Counted from the first letter of the stretch, positions 42,770-52,149 are shown. The stretch is DNA of 64,000 nt from Thetidibacter halocola (GCF_018224955.1 NZ_JAGTUU010000001.1:372001-436000); one strand, 5' to 3'. Numbers and translations: made by a program. Notes: a model not told the origin generated them from the sequence alone.

Positions 42770-44536
42770 ATGAACAGATTCGTCGCCGCCGTCGCCCTGA
42801 GCCTGCTCGCCGCTACCGGCGTCCAGGCCAACGTGACGGAAGATATGCTGGCCAACGACCAGGCGAGTGCCGCCGATGTCGTCACGAACGGCATGGGTCG
42901 TCACCTGCAGCGGTATTCGCCGCTCGAAACCCTCAACAAGGAGAATGTCGGCAACCTCGTTCCCGCCTGGGCCTTCAGCCTCGGCGGCGAAAAGCAGCGC
43001 GGCCAGGAAACCCAGCCGCTGGTGCATGACGGGATCATGTACATCACCGGCTCGTATTCGCGGATGTATGCCATCGACGTGAAGACCGGCCGCGAGCTCT
43101 GGCAATACGACGCCCGCCTGCCCGAAGGCATCCTGCCCTGCTGCGACGTCATCAACCGCGGCGCAGCGCTCTGGAACGACAAGGTCATCTTCGGCACGCT
43201 CGACGCGCGCCTGGTAGCTCTGGACGCCAAGACCGGCGATGTGGTCTGGAACAAGAAGATCGCCGACTATAAGGCGGGCTATTCCTATACCGCCGCGCCG
43301 CTGATCGTGAACGGCCTCGTCGTGACCGGCAACTCGGGCGGTGAATTCGGCATCGTCGGCGAAGTGCAGGCCCGCAATGCCGACACCGGCGAGCTGGTAT
43401 GGACCCGTCCGGTGATCGAGGGCCACATGGGCACACTCAATGGCCAGGAATCCACCATGACCGGCACGCTGAACGCGACCTGGCCGGGCGACATGTGGAA
43501 GACCGGCGGCGGCGCCACCTGGCTGGGCGGCAGCTATGACGCGCGCACCGACACGTTGATCTTCGGCACCGGCAACCCGGCGCCCTGGAACAGCCACCTG
43601 CGCAATGCGGGCACCCCGACGGACGGGAATGCAGGCGACAACCTGTATGCGGCCAGCCGCATCGGCATCGACCCGGCCACCGGCGAGATCAAGTGGCATT
43701 TCCAGACCACCCCGCGCGAGGGCTGGGACTATGACGGCGTGAACGAGGTCGTGGCCTACGACGCCCGCGACGGCAGCCAGCGCCTCGCCACCGCCGACCG
43801 CAACGGCTTCTTCTACGTGCTCGATGCGGCGGATGGCGGCTATGTCGGCTCTGTGCCCTTCGTCAAGGACATCACCTGGGCAAGCGGCATCGACGAGAAC
43901 GGCCGCCCGATCTTCATCGAGGAAAACCGGCCCGGCAATCCCGCCGCGGCAGCCGATGGCAAGAAGGGCGATGTCGTTTTCTCGTCGCCCGGCTTCCTCG
44001 GTGGCAAGAACTGGATGCCGATGGCGTTCTCGCAGCGCACCGGCAATTTCTACGTCCCCTCGAACGAGTGGGGCATGGATATCTGGAACGAGCCGGTGAC
44101 CTACAAGAAGGGCGCGGCCTACCTGGGTTCGGGCTTTACCATCAAGCCCAACTACGAGGACCACATCGGCAGCCTCAAGGCGATCGACCCCGACACGCTG
44201 GAGGTCAAGTGGGAGGTCAAGAACGAGGCTCCGCTCTGGGGCGGCGTGATGACCACCGCCGGCGGCCTGGTGTTCTACGGCACGCCCGAGGGCGAGTTCG
44301 TGGCGCTGGATGACGAGACCGGCGAACAGCTGTGGTCCTTCCAGACCGGCTCGGGCATCGTCGGGCAGCCGGTGACCTGGGAACAGGACGGCGAGCAGTA
44401 TGTATCGATCGTGTCCGGTTGGGGCGGCGCGGTGCCGCTCTGGGGTGGCGAAGTGGCCAAGAAGGTCAACTACCTCAACCAGGGTGGCATGGTCTGGACA
44501 TTCCGCCTGCCCAAGGAACTGGCCTCGGCCAACTGA
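42770..44536 (+). CDS. PQQ-dependent alcohol dehydrogenase with lanthanide-type active site
   Basis: Periplasmic quinoprotein oxidising primary alcohols (perhaps methanol or ethanol) to aldehydes. 588 residues: Sec signal ([20 protein letters not shown]), eight-bladed propeller with repeated W-docking motifs, adjacent Cys124-Cys125 ([10 protein letters not shown]) that form the ring disulfide facing PQQ, and WDYDGVNE at 320, in which Asp320 is the catalytic base and Asp322 occupies the position that ligates a lanthanide in XoxF/PedH. There is no fused cytochrome domain. GGGAGGAGACAGA gives a strong ribosome site. Two cytochromes, a MoxJ-like protein and PedABC-like genes are nearby, but no PQQ biosynthesis genes in the window. 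Confidence 0.93.
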   Translation: MNRFVAAVALSLLAATGVQANVTEDMLANDQASAADVVTNGMGRHLQRYSPLETLNKENVGNLVPAWAFSLGGEKQRGQETQPLVHDGIMYITGSYSRMYAIDVKTGRELWQYDARLPEGILPCCDVINRGAALWNDKVIFGTLDARLVALDAKTGDVVWNKKIADYKAGYSYTAAPLIVNGLVVTGNSGGEFGIVGEVQARNADTGELVWTRPVIEGHMGTLNGQESTMTGTLNATWPGDMWKTGGGATWLGGSYDARTDTLIFGTGNPAPWNSHLRNAGTPTDGNAGDNLYAASRIGIDPATGEIKWHFQTTPREGWDYDGVNEVVAYDARDGSQRLATADRNGFFYVLDAADGGYVGSVPFVKDITWASGIDENGRPIFIEENRPGNPAAAADGKKGDVVFSSPGFLGGKNWMPMAFSQRTGNFYVPSNEWGMDIWNEPVTYKKGAAYLGSGFTIKPNYEDHIGSLKAIDPDTLEVKWEVKNEAPLWGGVMTTAGGLVFYGTPEGEFVALDDETGEQLWSFQTGSGIVGQPVTWEQDGEQYVSIVSGWGGAVPLWGGEVAKKVNYLNQGGMVWTFRLPKELASAN

Positions 44537-44559
44537 TCCCTCGCGGATCGAAACCAGAG

Positions 44560-44595
44560 CGCCCGGCGGTTTCCGTCGGGCGTTTTGGTTTTTTT
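44560..44595 (+). terminator. Rho-independent terminator after the alcohol dehydrogenase
   Basis: CGCCCGGCGG (44560-44569) pairs with CCGTCGGGCG (44573-44582) with one G-T wobble and a TTT loop, followed by TTTTGGTTTTTTT. Strong and correctly placed 23 bases after the stop codon. Confidence 0.92.
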
Positions 44596-44695
44596 GAGCC
44601 CATGGCCGCGCCCTGCTCAGGCCGGGCGCGCAGCAAGCACCTGTTACCCTCTCTTTCAAACCGCGAGAGCATCCGATCGATATTTCCACCCTTGG

Positions 44696-44709
44696 TTGAT
44701 ATGCGTCAA
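44696..44709. promoter_or_regulatory. FNR/FixK-type box upstream of the unknown-function pair
   Basis: TTGATATGCGTCAA fits TTGAT-N4-(A/G)TCAA. It is about 150 bases before the 44858 ATG, in the otherwise featureless 44596-44857 gap, so the leader would be long if it drives that gene. Confidence 0.45.
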
Positions 44710-44857
44710 ATTCATCCGCCGGAATGCGGCCCATAGTGCCCAAGCGCTTGCCCGGATCGGGGCGCGGAAACGGGCCAGGTTTCGATCGGCCCCGTGAATT
44801 CCGGTCATCGGGCCCGCACCGCGGCGCAGACTCAAGATCGCCCGCATGGAGGACAGG

Positions 44858-45982
44858 ATGCCCGAAGAAGACACGCTCTTTACCGACGAGGAATTGCAGG
44901 ACATCAGCACCGCGGCCGCGCTTGCGGCGGCGGGATGTTCCGCCGTATCCGCCGCGGCCGCTCCGACCTGCTGGGCGGTGGCCGGCGGTGCGATCAGCGC
45001 CTTGTACACGGCGGACTGGATCTGGGACAATCTCGTGCCTGATGCGGTCAAATCCTTCATCTACGACCACGTGGCGGCCGAGGGTGTGTTCGACTGGCAG
45101 ACCCTCTATGACCCGATCTACAAGTTTTGCGTCGAAAGCCATGCGAAGGCTGTGCTGTCGGTCGATGCTGCCTGGGCCGAGATGCACGGCCAGCCGCCCG
45201 GGCCCTCACCCGCCGGGGCGTTCCTGAACGACTGGGTCAACCGAAACGGCTGGCGCAAGGCAGTCGAGGTCGATTTCAAGGTCGACGGCAAGATGCGCTG
45301 GATGAAGCTTCGCCCCGACCTGGGCCCCTGGGTGATCGAGTGGGGCCCAAGCATGCCGAAACGCGCCGACACCGGAGGCAAGGAGGCCTTTGCGAAGACG
45401 ATCGTCAACATCCTGACGGCGCACCGGCTGTCCGTCCTTCAGCGCGCGGTGCAGGAAACGCTGGTTTTCACGGCGCTGTCGCTGACCGGCACGGCGTGGA
45501 AGGTCTATGCTGGCCCGGTCCGCGAAGCGGTTTGGGTGCATGGCAGTTCTGTCACGCCCGAACGCCGCGGCGACCTGTCTGCGGCGCAGGTCTTTGGCAG
45601 TGGCGCGCGCTATCACGCGAAACCGGGACAGCGGGCCTGGTTTCACGTCCAGGTGCCCACGCCTGCGCTGATCGACGACATCCGCCCGGTCTGCACCAAG
45701 ATATTCCTGATGTTCCAGACCAGCGGCGCGCGGATGGAGGCGCTTCATGTCTATGACGGCGCACACAGGGTCGCGCAATTCGATGACCTCGCTTTCGATG
45801 GCGATCATCACATCGGTTTCGACGCGGCCAACGCCCGGCTGCTCTTTCCCTGCCCGACGATCCAGAGCGGGTTGAGCCTGTCGTCGCTGATTCATTTCGG
45901 TCCGGGCGTTGCCTCCGGACAGAGCACGGATCCCTGGGTGCACTTCACGACCGCAGGGGCGGATTTCAATCGTTCGGCCTGA
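44858..45982 (+). CDS. Unknown protein: hydrophobic leader-like N-terminus plus C-terminal domain shared with next gene
   Basis: 374 residues. Residues 1-20 are acidic (PEEDTLFTDEELQDIS); 21-55 are small and hydrophobic with two Cys (AAAGCSAVSAAAAPTCWAVA) and a GG, resembling a bacteriocin-type leader and core. A middle part of about 160 residues is unrecognised. From about residue 232 (REAVWVHGSSV) to the end it is clearly paralogous to the entire 46016 product: WFHVQVPTPALIDDIRP, LHVYDGAHRVA, FTTAGADF. I recall that domain as a family of unknown function (DUF6623-like). GGAGG sits five bases before this ATG. An FNR-type box lies upstream. Confidence 0.8.
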   Translation: MPEEDTLFTDEELQDISTAAALAAAGCSAVSAAAAPTCWAVAGGAISALYTADWIWDNLVPDAVKSFIYDHVAAEGVFDWQTLYDPIYKFCVESHAKAVLSVDAAWAEMHGQPPGPSPAGAFLNDWVNRNGWRKAVEVDFKVDGKMRWMKLRPDLGPWVIEWGPSMPKRADTGGKEAFAKTIVNILTAHRLSVLQRAVQETLVFTALSLTGTAWKVYAGPVREAVWVHGSSVTPERRGDLSAAQVFGSGARYHAKPGQRAWFHVQVPTPALIDDIRPVCTKIFLMFQTSGARMEALHVYDGAHRVAQFDDLAFDGDHHIGFDAANARLLFPCPTIQSGLSLSSLIHFGPGVASGQSTDPWVHFTTAGADFNRSA

Positions 45983-46015
45983 GCGCCGCGACAACCGAAG
46001 ATACGGAGCGATACC

Positions 46016-46492
46016 ATGATCAAGCGTGCAGTCTGGGTTCACGGCAACGCCGTGGTCGCCGAACGCCCAAAGGACCTGACCGAGGAAATCCGGATCGGTT
46101 GGGGCAGCAAGTTCCAGCTGCGGGCCGGGACGAGGAACTGGTTCCATGTCTCGATTCCGACACCTGTCCTGATCGACGATGTCCGCCCGAAACTGGCGCG
46201 GGTCTTTGTGCTGTTCAAGACATCCAAGCCGGAAAGCGGCGGTGTCTTCATCGGCTCGACCCTGGAAAAGCTGCACGTCTATGACGGTCACAATCGCGTC
46301 GCTGCGATCACCGGAATGCGCACCGGGAACCACGCGAACGCCATCGACAGCGCCAACACCTGGGAATTCGACGCGCCGCTGTCGATCTTCAGCGGGCTTG
46401 GACTGTCGATGGAGATCAGCGCGGCACAGGTCGGCACGGACACGACGCCCCAACCGGTCGAGTTCGCGACCATCGGCGCCGACTTCGTTTAG
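46016..46492 (+). CDS. Single-domain paralogue of the preceding unknown protein
   Basis: 158 residues consisting only of the beta-rich domain that ends the previous protein: RAVWVHGNAVVAERPKDL, WFHVSIPTPVLIDDVRP, LHVYDGHNRVAAI and FATIGADFV. No signal peptide, no Cys. It starts 33 bases after its partner (ACGGAGCG ribosome site), so the two were probably made by tandem duplication followed by addition of an N-terminal part to the first. Function unknown. Confidence 0.85.
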   Translation: MIKRAVWVHGNAVVAERPKDLTEEIRIGWGSKFQLRAGTRNWFHVSIPTPVLIDDVRPKLARVFVLFKTSKPESGGVFIGSTLEKLHVYDGHNRVAAITGMRTGNHANAIDSANTWEFDAPLSIFSGLGLSMEISAAQVGTDTTPQPVEFATIGADFV

Positions 46493-46567
46493 ACGGTCGC
46501 CCGAAGGCGGACCGGCGTGTGCCTTGAGAGCAAGGCCGGGGATCGCTGCCAGCGTCGGTCCTTGCCC

Positions 46568-48115
46568 TCAGCGGGCCTTGAACAGTCCGCCCAGGATACC
46601 GCGCACGATGCGGCGGCCCGTGGTGCCGGTGAGTTCCTTCATCACCATCGAGCCCACCTGTTCGCTCAGGCTTTTCTCGCTGCTCTTGCGGCTGCGCGGG
46701 GCGGGGTCGTCCACGCGGCTGCCGGAATAGCGGCGCGCCGCCTTGAACTCGCGTTCGGCTTCCTCGGCCTCAACCTCGCGCCGTTCCGCCTCGGCGGCCG
46801 CTTCGGCGGCCTTTGCGGCGCGGGCGGCCAGGATCTCGTGGGCCGAGTCGCGGTCGATCCGCGTGTCGTATTTCCCGGCGAGGTCCGAGCCCCTCATCAC
46901 GCCGCCGCGCTGTGCCGGGCTGATCGGGCCGAGTTGCGACGAGGGCGGCCGCACCAGTGTCCGTTCGGCGATGCCGGGCACACCCTTCTTTTGCAGGAAG
47001 GACGTGACGGCCTCGCCGACGCCGACCTCGCGGATCGCCGCCTCGATGTCGAAGCGCGGGTTCTCGCGATAGGTCTCGGCCGCCAGCTTCAGCGCCTTGC
47101 GGTCGCGCGCGGTGAAGGCGCGCAGCGCGTGCTGCACGCGGTTGCCCAGTTGCCCGAGGATGTCCTCGGGGATGTCGTCGGGATTCTGGCTGATGAAGAA
47201 CACGCCGACGCCCTTGGAGCGGATCAGGCGGGCCACCTGCTCGACCTTGTCGACCAGCGCCTTGGGCGCGCCGTCGAACAGCAGGTGCGCCTCGTCGAAG
47301 AAGAAGACCAGCCTGGGCTTGTCCGGGTCGCCCACCTCGGGCAATTCCTCGAACAGTTCCGACAGCAGCCACAGCAGGAAGGTCGCGTAAAGCCGGGGCG
47401 AGCCCATCAGCGTGTCGGCGGCGAGGATGTTGACCTGCCCGCGTCCGTCCGGGGCGGTGCGCATCAGGTCCGACAGGTCCAGAGCCGGTTCGCCGAACAG
47501 GTTGGCACCGCCCTGGTTCTCCAGCACCAGCAGCCGTCGCTGGATCGCGCCGACAGAGGCCGGAGAGATGTTGCCATAGCGCAGCGACAGGCCGTCGCGA
47601 TTCTCGCCGACCCAGACCAGCAGCGCGCGCAGGTCCTCGAGATCGAGCAGAGGCAGCCCGTCTTCATCCGCCAGCCGGAAAGCGATGTTCAGCACGCCTT
47701 CCTGCGCCTCGGACAACTCCAGAAGCCGCGACAGCAGCAGCGGGCCCATCTCGGCCACGGTGGTGCGCACCGGGTGGCCCTGCTGGCCGAACAGGTCCCA
47801 GAAAGTCACCGGGTAATCGCGATAGGCGAACTCGTCAAAGCCGATCTTGGCGGCGCGCTCGGTGAAGGGGGCGTGCAGCTTGCCCGTTGGATCGCCCGGC
47901 ATGGCAAGGCCCGACAGGTCGCCCTTGACGTCCGACATGAAAACCGGAACGCCCGCATCGGAAAAACCCTCGGCCAGGATCTGCAGGGTGACGGTCTTGC
48001 CGGTGCCGGTGGCCCCCGCGATCATGCCGTGCCGGTTGGCGTAATTCAGCGCCAGAAACTGCTTTTCACCATAGTCCGGGCCGCCCCCGCCCACGAAGAT
48101 TCCATTTGTCAACAA
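46568..48115 (-). CDS. HerA-like helicase/ATPase (DUF853, YjgR type)
   Basis: 515-residue P-loop ATPase with Walker A GATGTGKTVTLQ near residue 35, SDVKGDLSGLA, Walker B RLVFFFDEAHLLFD and sensor VFFISQNPDDIPEDILGQLG, then a charged coiled-coil stretch (AEAAAEAERREVEAEEAERE) and a conserved C-terminus TGRRIVRGILGGLFK. Length and order match the DUF853/YjgR group of unknown role. It uses a TTG start; GGGAGG five bases upstream supports it and no suitable ATG is near. Convergent with the 46016 gene. Confidence 0.9.
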   Translation of the reverse strand: MLTNGIFVGGGGPDYGEKQFLALNYANRHGMIAGATGTGKTVTLQILAEGFSDAGVPVFMSDVKGDLSGLAMPGDPTGKLHAPFTERAAKIGFDEFAYRDYPVTFWDLFGQQGHPVRTTVAEMGPLLLSRLLELSEAQEGVLNIAFRLADEDGLPLLDLEDLRALLVWVGENRDGLSLRYGNISPASVGAIQRRLLVLENQGGANLFGEPALDLSDLMRTAPDGRGQVNILAADTLMGSPRLYATFLLWLLSELFEELPEVGDPDKPRLVFFFDEAHLLFDGAPKALVDKVEQVARLIRSKGVGVFFISQNPDDIPEDILGQLGNRVQHALRAFTARDRKALKLAAETYRENPRFDIEAAIREVGVGEAVTSFLQKKGVPGIAERTLVRPPSSQLGPISPAQRGGVMRGSDLAGKYDTRIDRDSAHEILAARAAKAAEAAAEAERREVEAEEAEREFKAARRYSGSRVDDPAPRSRKSSEKSLSEQVGSMVMKELTGTTGRRIVRGILGGLFKAR

Positions 48116-48149
48116 TCCGCCCTCCCAGCCGTGCGCACCCGAACATACT

Positions 48150-48261
48150 ATCTTAACCAGTTGCTGCCAGTGTCATTCGTGCCCAAGGCGTCATGTCCTC
48201 TCCTGTCTTGGGCAGACTTCCTCCCTGTCAGACTGGCCGCGCCCTCGGGCGCGGCTTTTTT
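48150..48261 (+). ncRNA. Candidate small RNA ending in a strong terminator
   Basis: No gene reads rightward here, yet a strong rightward terminator is present: GCCGCGCCC/GGGCGCGGC (48236-48255) followed by six T. Just before it are a CCCAAG...CTTGGG stem (48182-48213) and an unpaired CTTCCTCCCTG, the anti-Shine-Dalgarno kind of loop common in Hfq-bound RNAs of this group. The 5' end and promoter are not clear; TACTAT near 48147 is a possible -10 box. It lies between two divergent genes. Confidence 0.4.
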
Positions 48262-48301
48262 CATGTGCCCAATGCGCATGATTATTTGATCAAGAAGCCT
48301 G

Positions 48302-48396
48302 TTGACCGCCGCGCATTGTTTTCGTAGCGTTCGGGCAATGACAAAGTCGGCCAGTCCGGCAGGGAGAAAAAAGGAAGAGGGCCACAGGCCCTCTTC
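48302..48396. promoter_or_regulatory. Promoter-like pair and 10-base hairpin in the HerA-IalB gap
   Basis: TTGACC (48302-48307) and TAGCGT (48325-48330) are 17 bases apart, a plausible sigma-70 promoter facing the IalB gene. It is followed by AGGGAGAAAAAAGG and the perfect stem GAAGAGGGCC/GGCCCTCTTC (48374-48396). Read leftward, the stem is followed by CCTTTTTT and would be a rho-independent terminator for an antisense transcript. The rest of 48116-48590 shows nothing else I can support. Confidence 0.45.
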
Positions 48397-48590
48397 TGCA
48401 TTTTCAGCATCCTGCCAGACCGTTGCGTGCCGTTCTTCAAGTGCCTCATTTTCGGAATGCCGGGTATCTGGGCCGGCTTTCGCCGATCCGGGGGCGGCAT
48501 CGGGCAGCAGGTCTGGAATTCCTTCCTGACACTCGCCTAGTCCCGTGTTAATCGAATGCCAACCAGAACGCAGGCATGCAGAGGACACCC

Positions 48591-49229
48591 ATGAAACATT
48601 CGCTCACGCTCCTGACCACCATCGCGGCGCTCGCCGCGGCCCCCGCTCTATGGGCACAGGAGACAGCGCCCGCAGACCCCGCTCAGCCCGCAGCCGAGGC
48701 GCCGGCCGATTCAACTGGCATCGAAGGCACCCCCGGCGGCACGCTGGACGTGGGCGAAGAAGTGGCAAACCCGAACCAGCCGCGGACCTACATCAAGGAG
48801 ACCTTCAACGATTGGTCCCTGCAATGCCTCCAGGTGCAGGAAAACCCTGAGGTCTGCCAGATGTCCCAGCTGCTGAAGGAGCCCAACGGCGGCGGCGTGG
48901 CAGAGGTCAGCATTCTTCGGGTGCAGGACGCCGGCCAAGCCGTGGCGCAGGGCACGTTTATCGTGCCGCTGGAAACGCTGCTCAGCGCCAAGCTCACCAT
49001 CCAGGTGGACAATGGCCCGGCACGGCGCTGGGATTACACCTACTGCGACCAAATCGGCTGTTATGCGATCGTCGGGTTCACCGCCGAGGATATCGACCGG
49101 TTCAAACGCGGCGCAAAGGCGCAGATCACGCTGATTCCCGTGCGTGCTCCGGACCAGCGGGTTGTCGTCGACATGCCGCTGTCGGGCTTCACCGCAGCCT
49201 ATGACAGCGTGACGGCGATCACCCAGTAA
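48591..49229 (+). CDS. IalB-family (invasion-associated locus B) exported protein
   Basis: 212 residues: Sec signal (MKHSLTLLTTIAALAAAPALWA), a low-complexity Ala/Pro/Glu linker to about residue 60, then the IalB domain with paired Cys (WSLQCLQVQENPEVCQMSQ; YCDQIGCYAIVGF). The family is widespread in alphaproteobacteria with unclear, possibly envelope-stress, roles. GAGGAC before the ATG sets this start five codons inside the longest frame. Confidence 0.9.
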   Translation: MKHSLTLLTTIAALAAAPALWAQETAPADPAQPAAEAPADSTGIEGTPGGTLDVGEEVANPNQPRTYIKETFNDWSLQCLQVQENPEVCQMSQLLKEPNGGGVAEVSILRVQDAGQAVAQGTFIVPLETLLSAKLTIQVDNGPARRWDYTYCDQIGCYAIVGFTAEDIDRFKRGAKAQITLIPVRAPDQRVVVDMPLSGFTAAYDSVTAITQ

Positions 49230-49251
49230 AACCGGTTTCAGCTTTCGACAG

Positions 49252-49279
49252 CCCCCGGCCGTCCTCGGCCGGGGGTTTT
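49252..49279 (+). terminator. Rho-independent terminator after the IalB gene
   Basis: CCCCCGGCCG and CGGCCGGGGG form a perfect ten-base stem with a TCCT loop, followed by TTTTCCTTT. It lies between convergent IalB and lpxB genes. Confidence 0.88.
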
Positions 49280-49293
49280 CCTTTGTCGCAGGG

Positions 49294-50451
49294 TCAATGG
49301 CGCGTCGCCGCCGCCGCAATGCCGTCCAGCACGGCGCGCGCCGCGCGCTCGCCGGGATGGGGGCCACCCGCACCCAACCGCTCCATCGTCAGGCGCATGG
49401 CCTCGCGCTGGTCACCGGGATCGTCCAGCACGCGCAGCGCCGCCTCGGCGATCCAGTCGGCGCGGCAGCGGTTGCCGATGAATTCGGGCACCGCGCGGGT
49501 TTCCGACACCAGGTTCACCAGCGTCACGGAATCGACCCGCAGCATCCGTCCAATGATCTGCCGGCTGAGCCAGCTCATGTCATAGGCGATAACCATCGGC
49601 GTGCCATTGGCCGCCAGTTCGAGGGAAACCGTGCCCGAGGCCGCCACCGCCAGGTCGGCGGCGCGGAAGGCCGCGCGCTTGGCGCTGCCATCGTCCTTGC
49701 GCGGGTCGATCACCAGGGGCGTGCCGGGCCAGCGCGGCACCTCTTCGGCCAGTTTCGCCGCCACCGCGGGGGCGGCCGGCAGGACCAGCCGCAGGTCGGG
49801 GCGCGCCGCGTGCAGGCGCCGGGTCACATCCTGAAAGATCGGCAGCAGCCGCGCGATTTCCGACCGGCGCGACCCGGGAAGCAGCAGCACCATCGGTCCG
49901 TCGATGCCATGCGCCGCGCGAAAGGCGGCGACCTCGGTCTCGGTGGCGATCGGGTCGGTCACCACCGGGTGCCCGACGAAATCGCAGCGCATGCCCGCAG
50001 CCTCCATGTAGGGCGGCTCGAAGGGCAACAGCGCCAGGACCTGGTCCACATGCGCGGCCATCTTCGCCGCGCGCCCCGGCCGCCAGGCCCAGACCGTTGG
50101 GGCGACGTAATGCACCGTGCGCACGTCGCCGGCGGCCTTGACCAACCGCGCCACGCGCAGGGAAAACTCCGGCAGGTCGATGGTGATCAGCACGTCGGGG
50201 CGCTGCGACACCACCGCGTCGGCGGTCTGGCGGATGCGGGCCTTGAGATGGCGGTATTCGCGCAGGATCTCGGCCACGCCCATGACGCTGATTTCGTCCA
50301 TGGGAAAGAGGCTGTGCAGGCCCTCAGCCTCCATCCGCGCGCCGCCGATGCCTGTAAAGGTCACGTCCGGCACCAGCCGCTTGAGCCCGGCCATCAGCGC
50401 CGCGCCCAGCTTGTCGCCCGAGGCCTCGCCCGCGGTGATGAAAACGCGCAT
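49294..50451 (-). CDS. lpxB: Lipid-A-disaccharide synthase
   Basis: Joins UDP-2,3-diacylglucosamine and lipid X to the lipid A disaccharide at the inner membrane. The 385-residue GT19 protein opens with ITAGEASGDKLGAALMAGLK and has TGIGGARMEAEGL, VLITIDLPEFSLRVA, YVAPTVWAWRPGRA and LLLPGSRRSEIARLLP. Its ATG overlaps the lpxI stop by one base (TGATG). Final gene of the leftward envelope operon. Confidence 0.97.
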   Translation of the reverse strand: MRVFITAGEASGDKLGAALMAGLKRLVPDVTFTGIGGARMEAEGLHSLFPMDEISVMGVAEILREYRHLKARIRQTADAVVSQRPDVLITIDLPEFSLRVARLVKAAGDVRTVHYVAPTVWAWRPGRAAKMAAHVDQVLALLPFEPPYMEAAGMRCDFVGHPVVTDPIATETEVAAFRAAHGIDGPMVLLLPGSRRSEIARLLPIFQDVTRRLHAARPDLRLVLPAAPAVAAKLAEEVPRWPGTPLVIDPRKDDGSAKRAAFRAADLAVAASGTVSLELAANGTPMVIAYDMSWLSRQIIGRMLRVDSVTLVNLVSETRAVPEFIGNRCRADWIAEAALRVLDDPGDQREAMRLTMERLGAGGPHPGERAARAVLDGIAAAATRH

Positions 50452-51329
50452 CAGGCGCCCCTCTCGCGGATCCAGAGGAACAGGCCCGCCCGGTCGCAGG
50501 CGGCGATGACGCGGGCACGGTGCAGCACCATCACGCCGCCCGCCTCGATCACGATGCCCGACAGACCCGCGCGGGCCACCGTGTCGACCGTGTCAGGGCC
50601 GATTACCGGCAGATCGGCGCGACGATCCTGCTGCGGCTTTGGTGCCTTGAACAGGATACCCTGCCCTGGCCCGTCGATCCCCGACAGCCAGTCTGCCGCC
50701 GCGCCCAGCAGGGCGCCTGCATTGTCCATCAGCATCCCGACCGCATCGCCCGCGTCAGCGCTGGGCGACAGGCGGCGCAGCATGGCGTCGGTGCCGTCGG
50801 CCTGCTCGCGCGCGACCACGGCACCGCCGCGAACCACGCAGGCTTGGCCCTGGTCGAGTGCGCCCATCTGCGCCACGGTGGCCTCGCCCAGGGCGGCGTC
50901 TGTCGCGATCTCGGGTACGGGTTTCGCGCGGGTGGGCACGCCGGCGGGCGGCAGCAGCGCGGGTGCGGCATCCTGCGCGGCCAGCACGTCGAAACCGGCC
51001 TCGGCAAAGAGTTCCAGCACGATGCGCAGCGCGCCGTCGTCGCCCATCTCCAACGCCTGTAGGAAACGCGGGACAAAGGGTTTCGTCGCATCGTCCAGCG
51101 CCGCCGGGTCGAAATCGGGACGGCGGATATGACCGCAGAAACAGACCCGGTCCACGCCGCGCGCCTTCAGCCAGACCAGCAGGCTGCCCAGTGTCTCCAG
51201 CCGAAAGCGGATGTCGGGCACCAGCCCCTCGGGCTCGAAACCGTGCAGCGCGCAGATCACCGGCGACTCGGGCAAAGCATCGGCGATGGCGCGCGGCAGA
51301 TCGCCCGCGCCACAGATCAGCGCCAGCAT
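50451..51329 (-). CDS. lpxI: UDP-2,3-diacylglucosamine pyrophosphatase, LpxI type
   Basis: Cleaves UDP-diacylglucosamine to lipid X and UMP; LpxI replaces LpxH in many alphaproteobacteria. 292 residues starting MLALICGAGDLP, with VCFCGHIRRPDF, GDDGALRIVLELFAEAGFDV and the C-terminal AGLSGIVIEAGGVMVL. A GTG three codons upstream is in frame, but the family starts at this Met. Located between lpxA and lpxB. Confidence 0.95.
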   Translation of the reverse strand: MLALICGAGDLPRAIADALPESPVICALHGFEPEGLVPDIRFRLETLGSLLVWLKARGVDRVCFCGHIRRPDFDPAALDDATKPFVPRFLQALEMGDDGALRIVLELFAEAGFDVLAAQDAAPALLPPAGVPTRAKPVPEIATDAALGEATVAQMGALDQGQACVVRGGAVVAREQADGTDAMLRRLSPSADAGDAVGMLMDNAGALLGAAADWLSGIDGPGQGILFKAPKPQQDRRADLPVIGPDTVDTVARAGLSGIVIEAGGVMVLHRARVIAACDRAGLFLWIRERGA

Positions 51330-51360
51330 GGCCCGCACCCCGCAGATGCTGCCCGCACCA

Positions 51361-52149
51361 TCAGCCCGGCGTCAGGAAATGGCGATCACTGTCGCCAAGA
51401 ATGAAGTCGACGATCTCGCGCACATAGTCGCTTTGCGTCTCGTCGCCCAGCCGCCTTGCCCGGTCGGCGAAGGCCCCCTCGCCCTGCGCCAGCATCTGGA
51501 AGGCGGCACGCAGCGCGGTGATGTCGGCGCGCGACACGCCGCGCCGTTTCAGCCCCACCAGGTTCAGCCCGTCCAGCTTGCCGCGCGGCGCCTGGACGAG
51601 GCCGTAGGGGATCACATCGTTGGTCACCATCGTGACCGCGCCGATGATCGCACCGCGCCCGATGCGCACCCATTGGTGCACGCCGGACAGCCCGCCGATG
51701 ATCACGTCGTCCTCGATCACGCAATGGCCGGCCAGTGCCGCGTTGTTCACGATGATGACCCGGTTGCCCACCTGCGCGTCATGCGCCACGTGGCAGCCCG
51801 CCATGAACAGACCGTCATCGCCCACGCGGGTCACGCCGCCGCCGCCCTCGGTGCCGGTATTCATCGTCACGTGCTCGCGGATGCGGTTGCGCTTGCCGAT
51901 CTCGAGCCGGGTCTTCTCGCCCCTGAATTTCAGATCCTGCGGGATCTCGCCGATCACCGCGAAGGGAAAGATCGCCGTCTCGTCGCCGATGAGTGTGCGT
52001 CCGGTGACGGCGACATGGCTTTTCAGCTCGACGCCCGCGCCCAGCGTGACCTCGGGGCCGACATGGCAGAAAGGACCGATCCGGCAGCCCGGCCCGATCG
52101 TCGCGCCGTCCTCGATCACTGCAGAGGGATGGATCACGCTGTCGCTCAC
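51361..52149 (-). CDS. lpxA: UDP-N-acetylglucosamine O-acyltransferase
   Basis: First step of lipid A synthesis. 262 residues of left-handed beta-helix hexapeptide repeats ([20 protein letters not shown]) with catalytic His in [12 protein letters not shown] and the C-terminal helical domain. A GTG start overlaps the fabZ stop as GTGA, giving the normal family length; the longer frame upstream runs antisense-free through fabZ and is not needed. Confidence 0.96.
   Translation of the reverse strand: MSDSVIHPSAVIEDGATIGPGCRIGPFCHVGPEVTLGAGVELKSHVAVTGRTLIGDETAIFPFAVIGEIPQDLKFRGEKTRLEIGKRNRIREHVTMNTGTEGGGGVTRVGDDGLFMAGCHVAHDAQVGNRVIIVNNAALAGHCVIEDDVIIGGLSGVHQWVRIGRGAIIGAVTMVTNDVIPYGLVQAPRGKLDGLNLVGLKRRGVSRADITALRAAFQMLAQGEGAFADRARRLGDETQSDYVREIVDFILGDSDRHFLTPG

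Noticed and set aside
42455-45187. A 910-codon open frame opposite the PQQ alcohol dehydrogenase
   Set aside because: Its composition is that of a reverse-strand shadow and the plus strand encodes a full, motif-rich quinoprotein.
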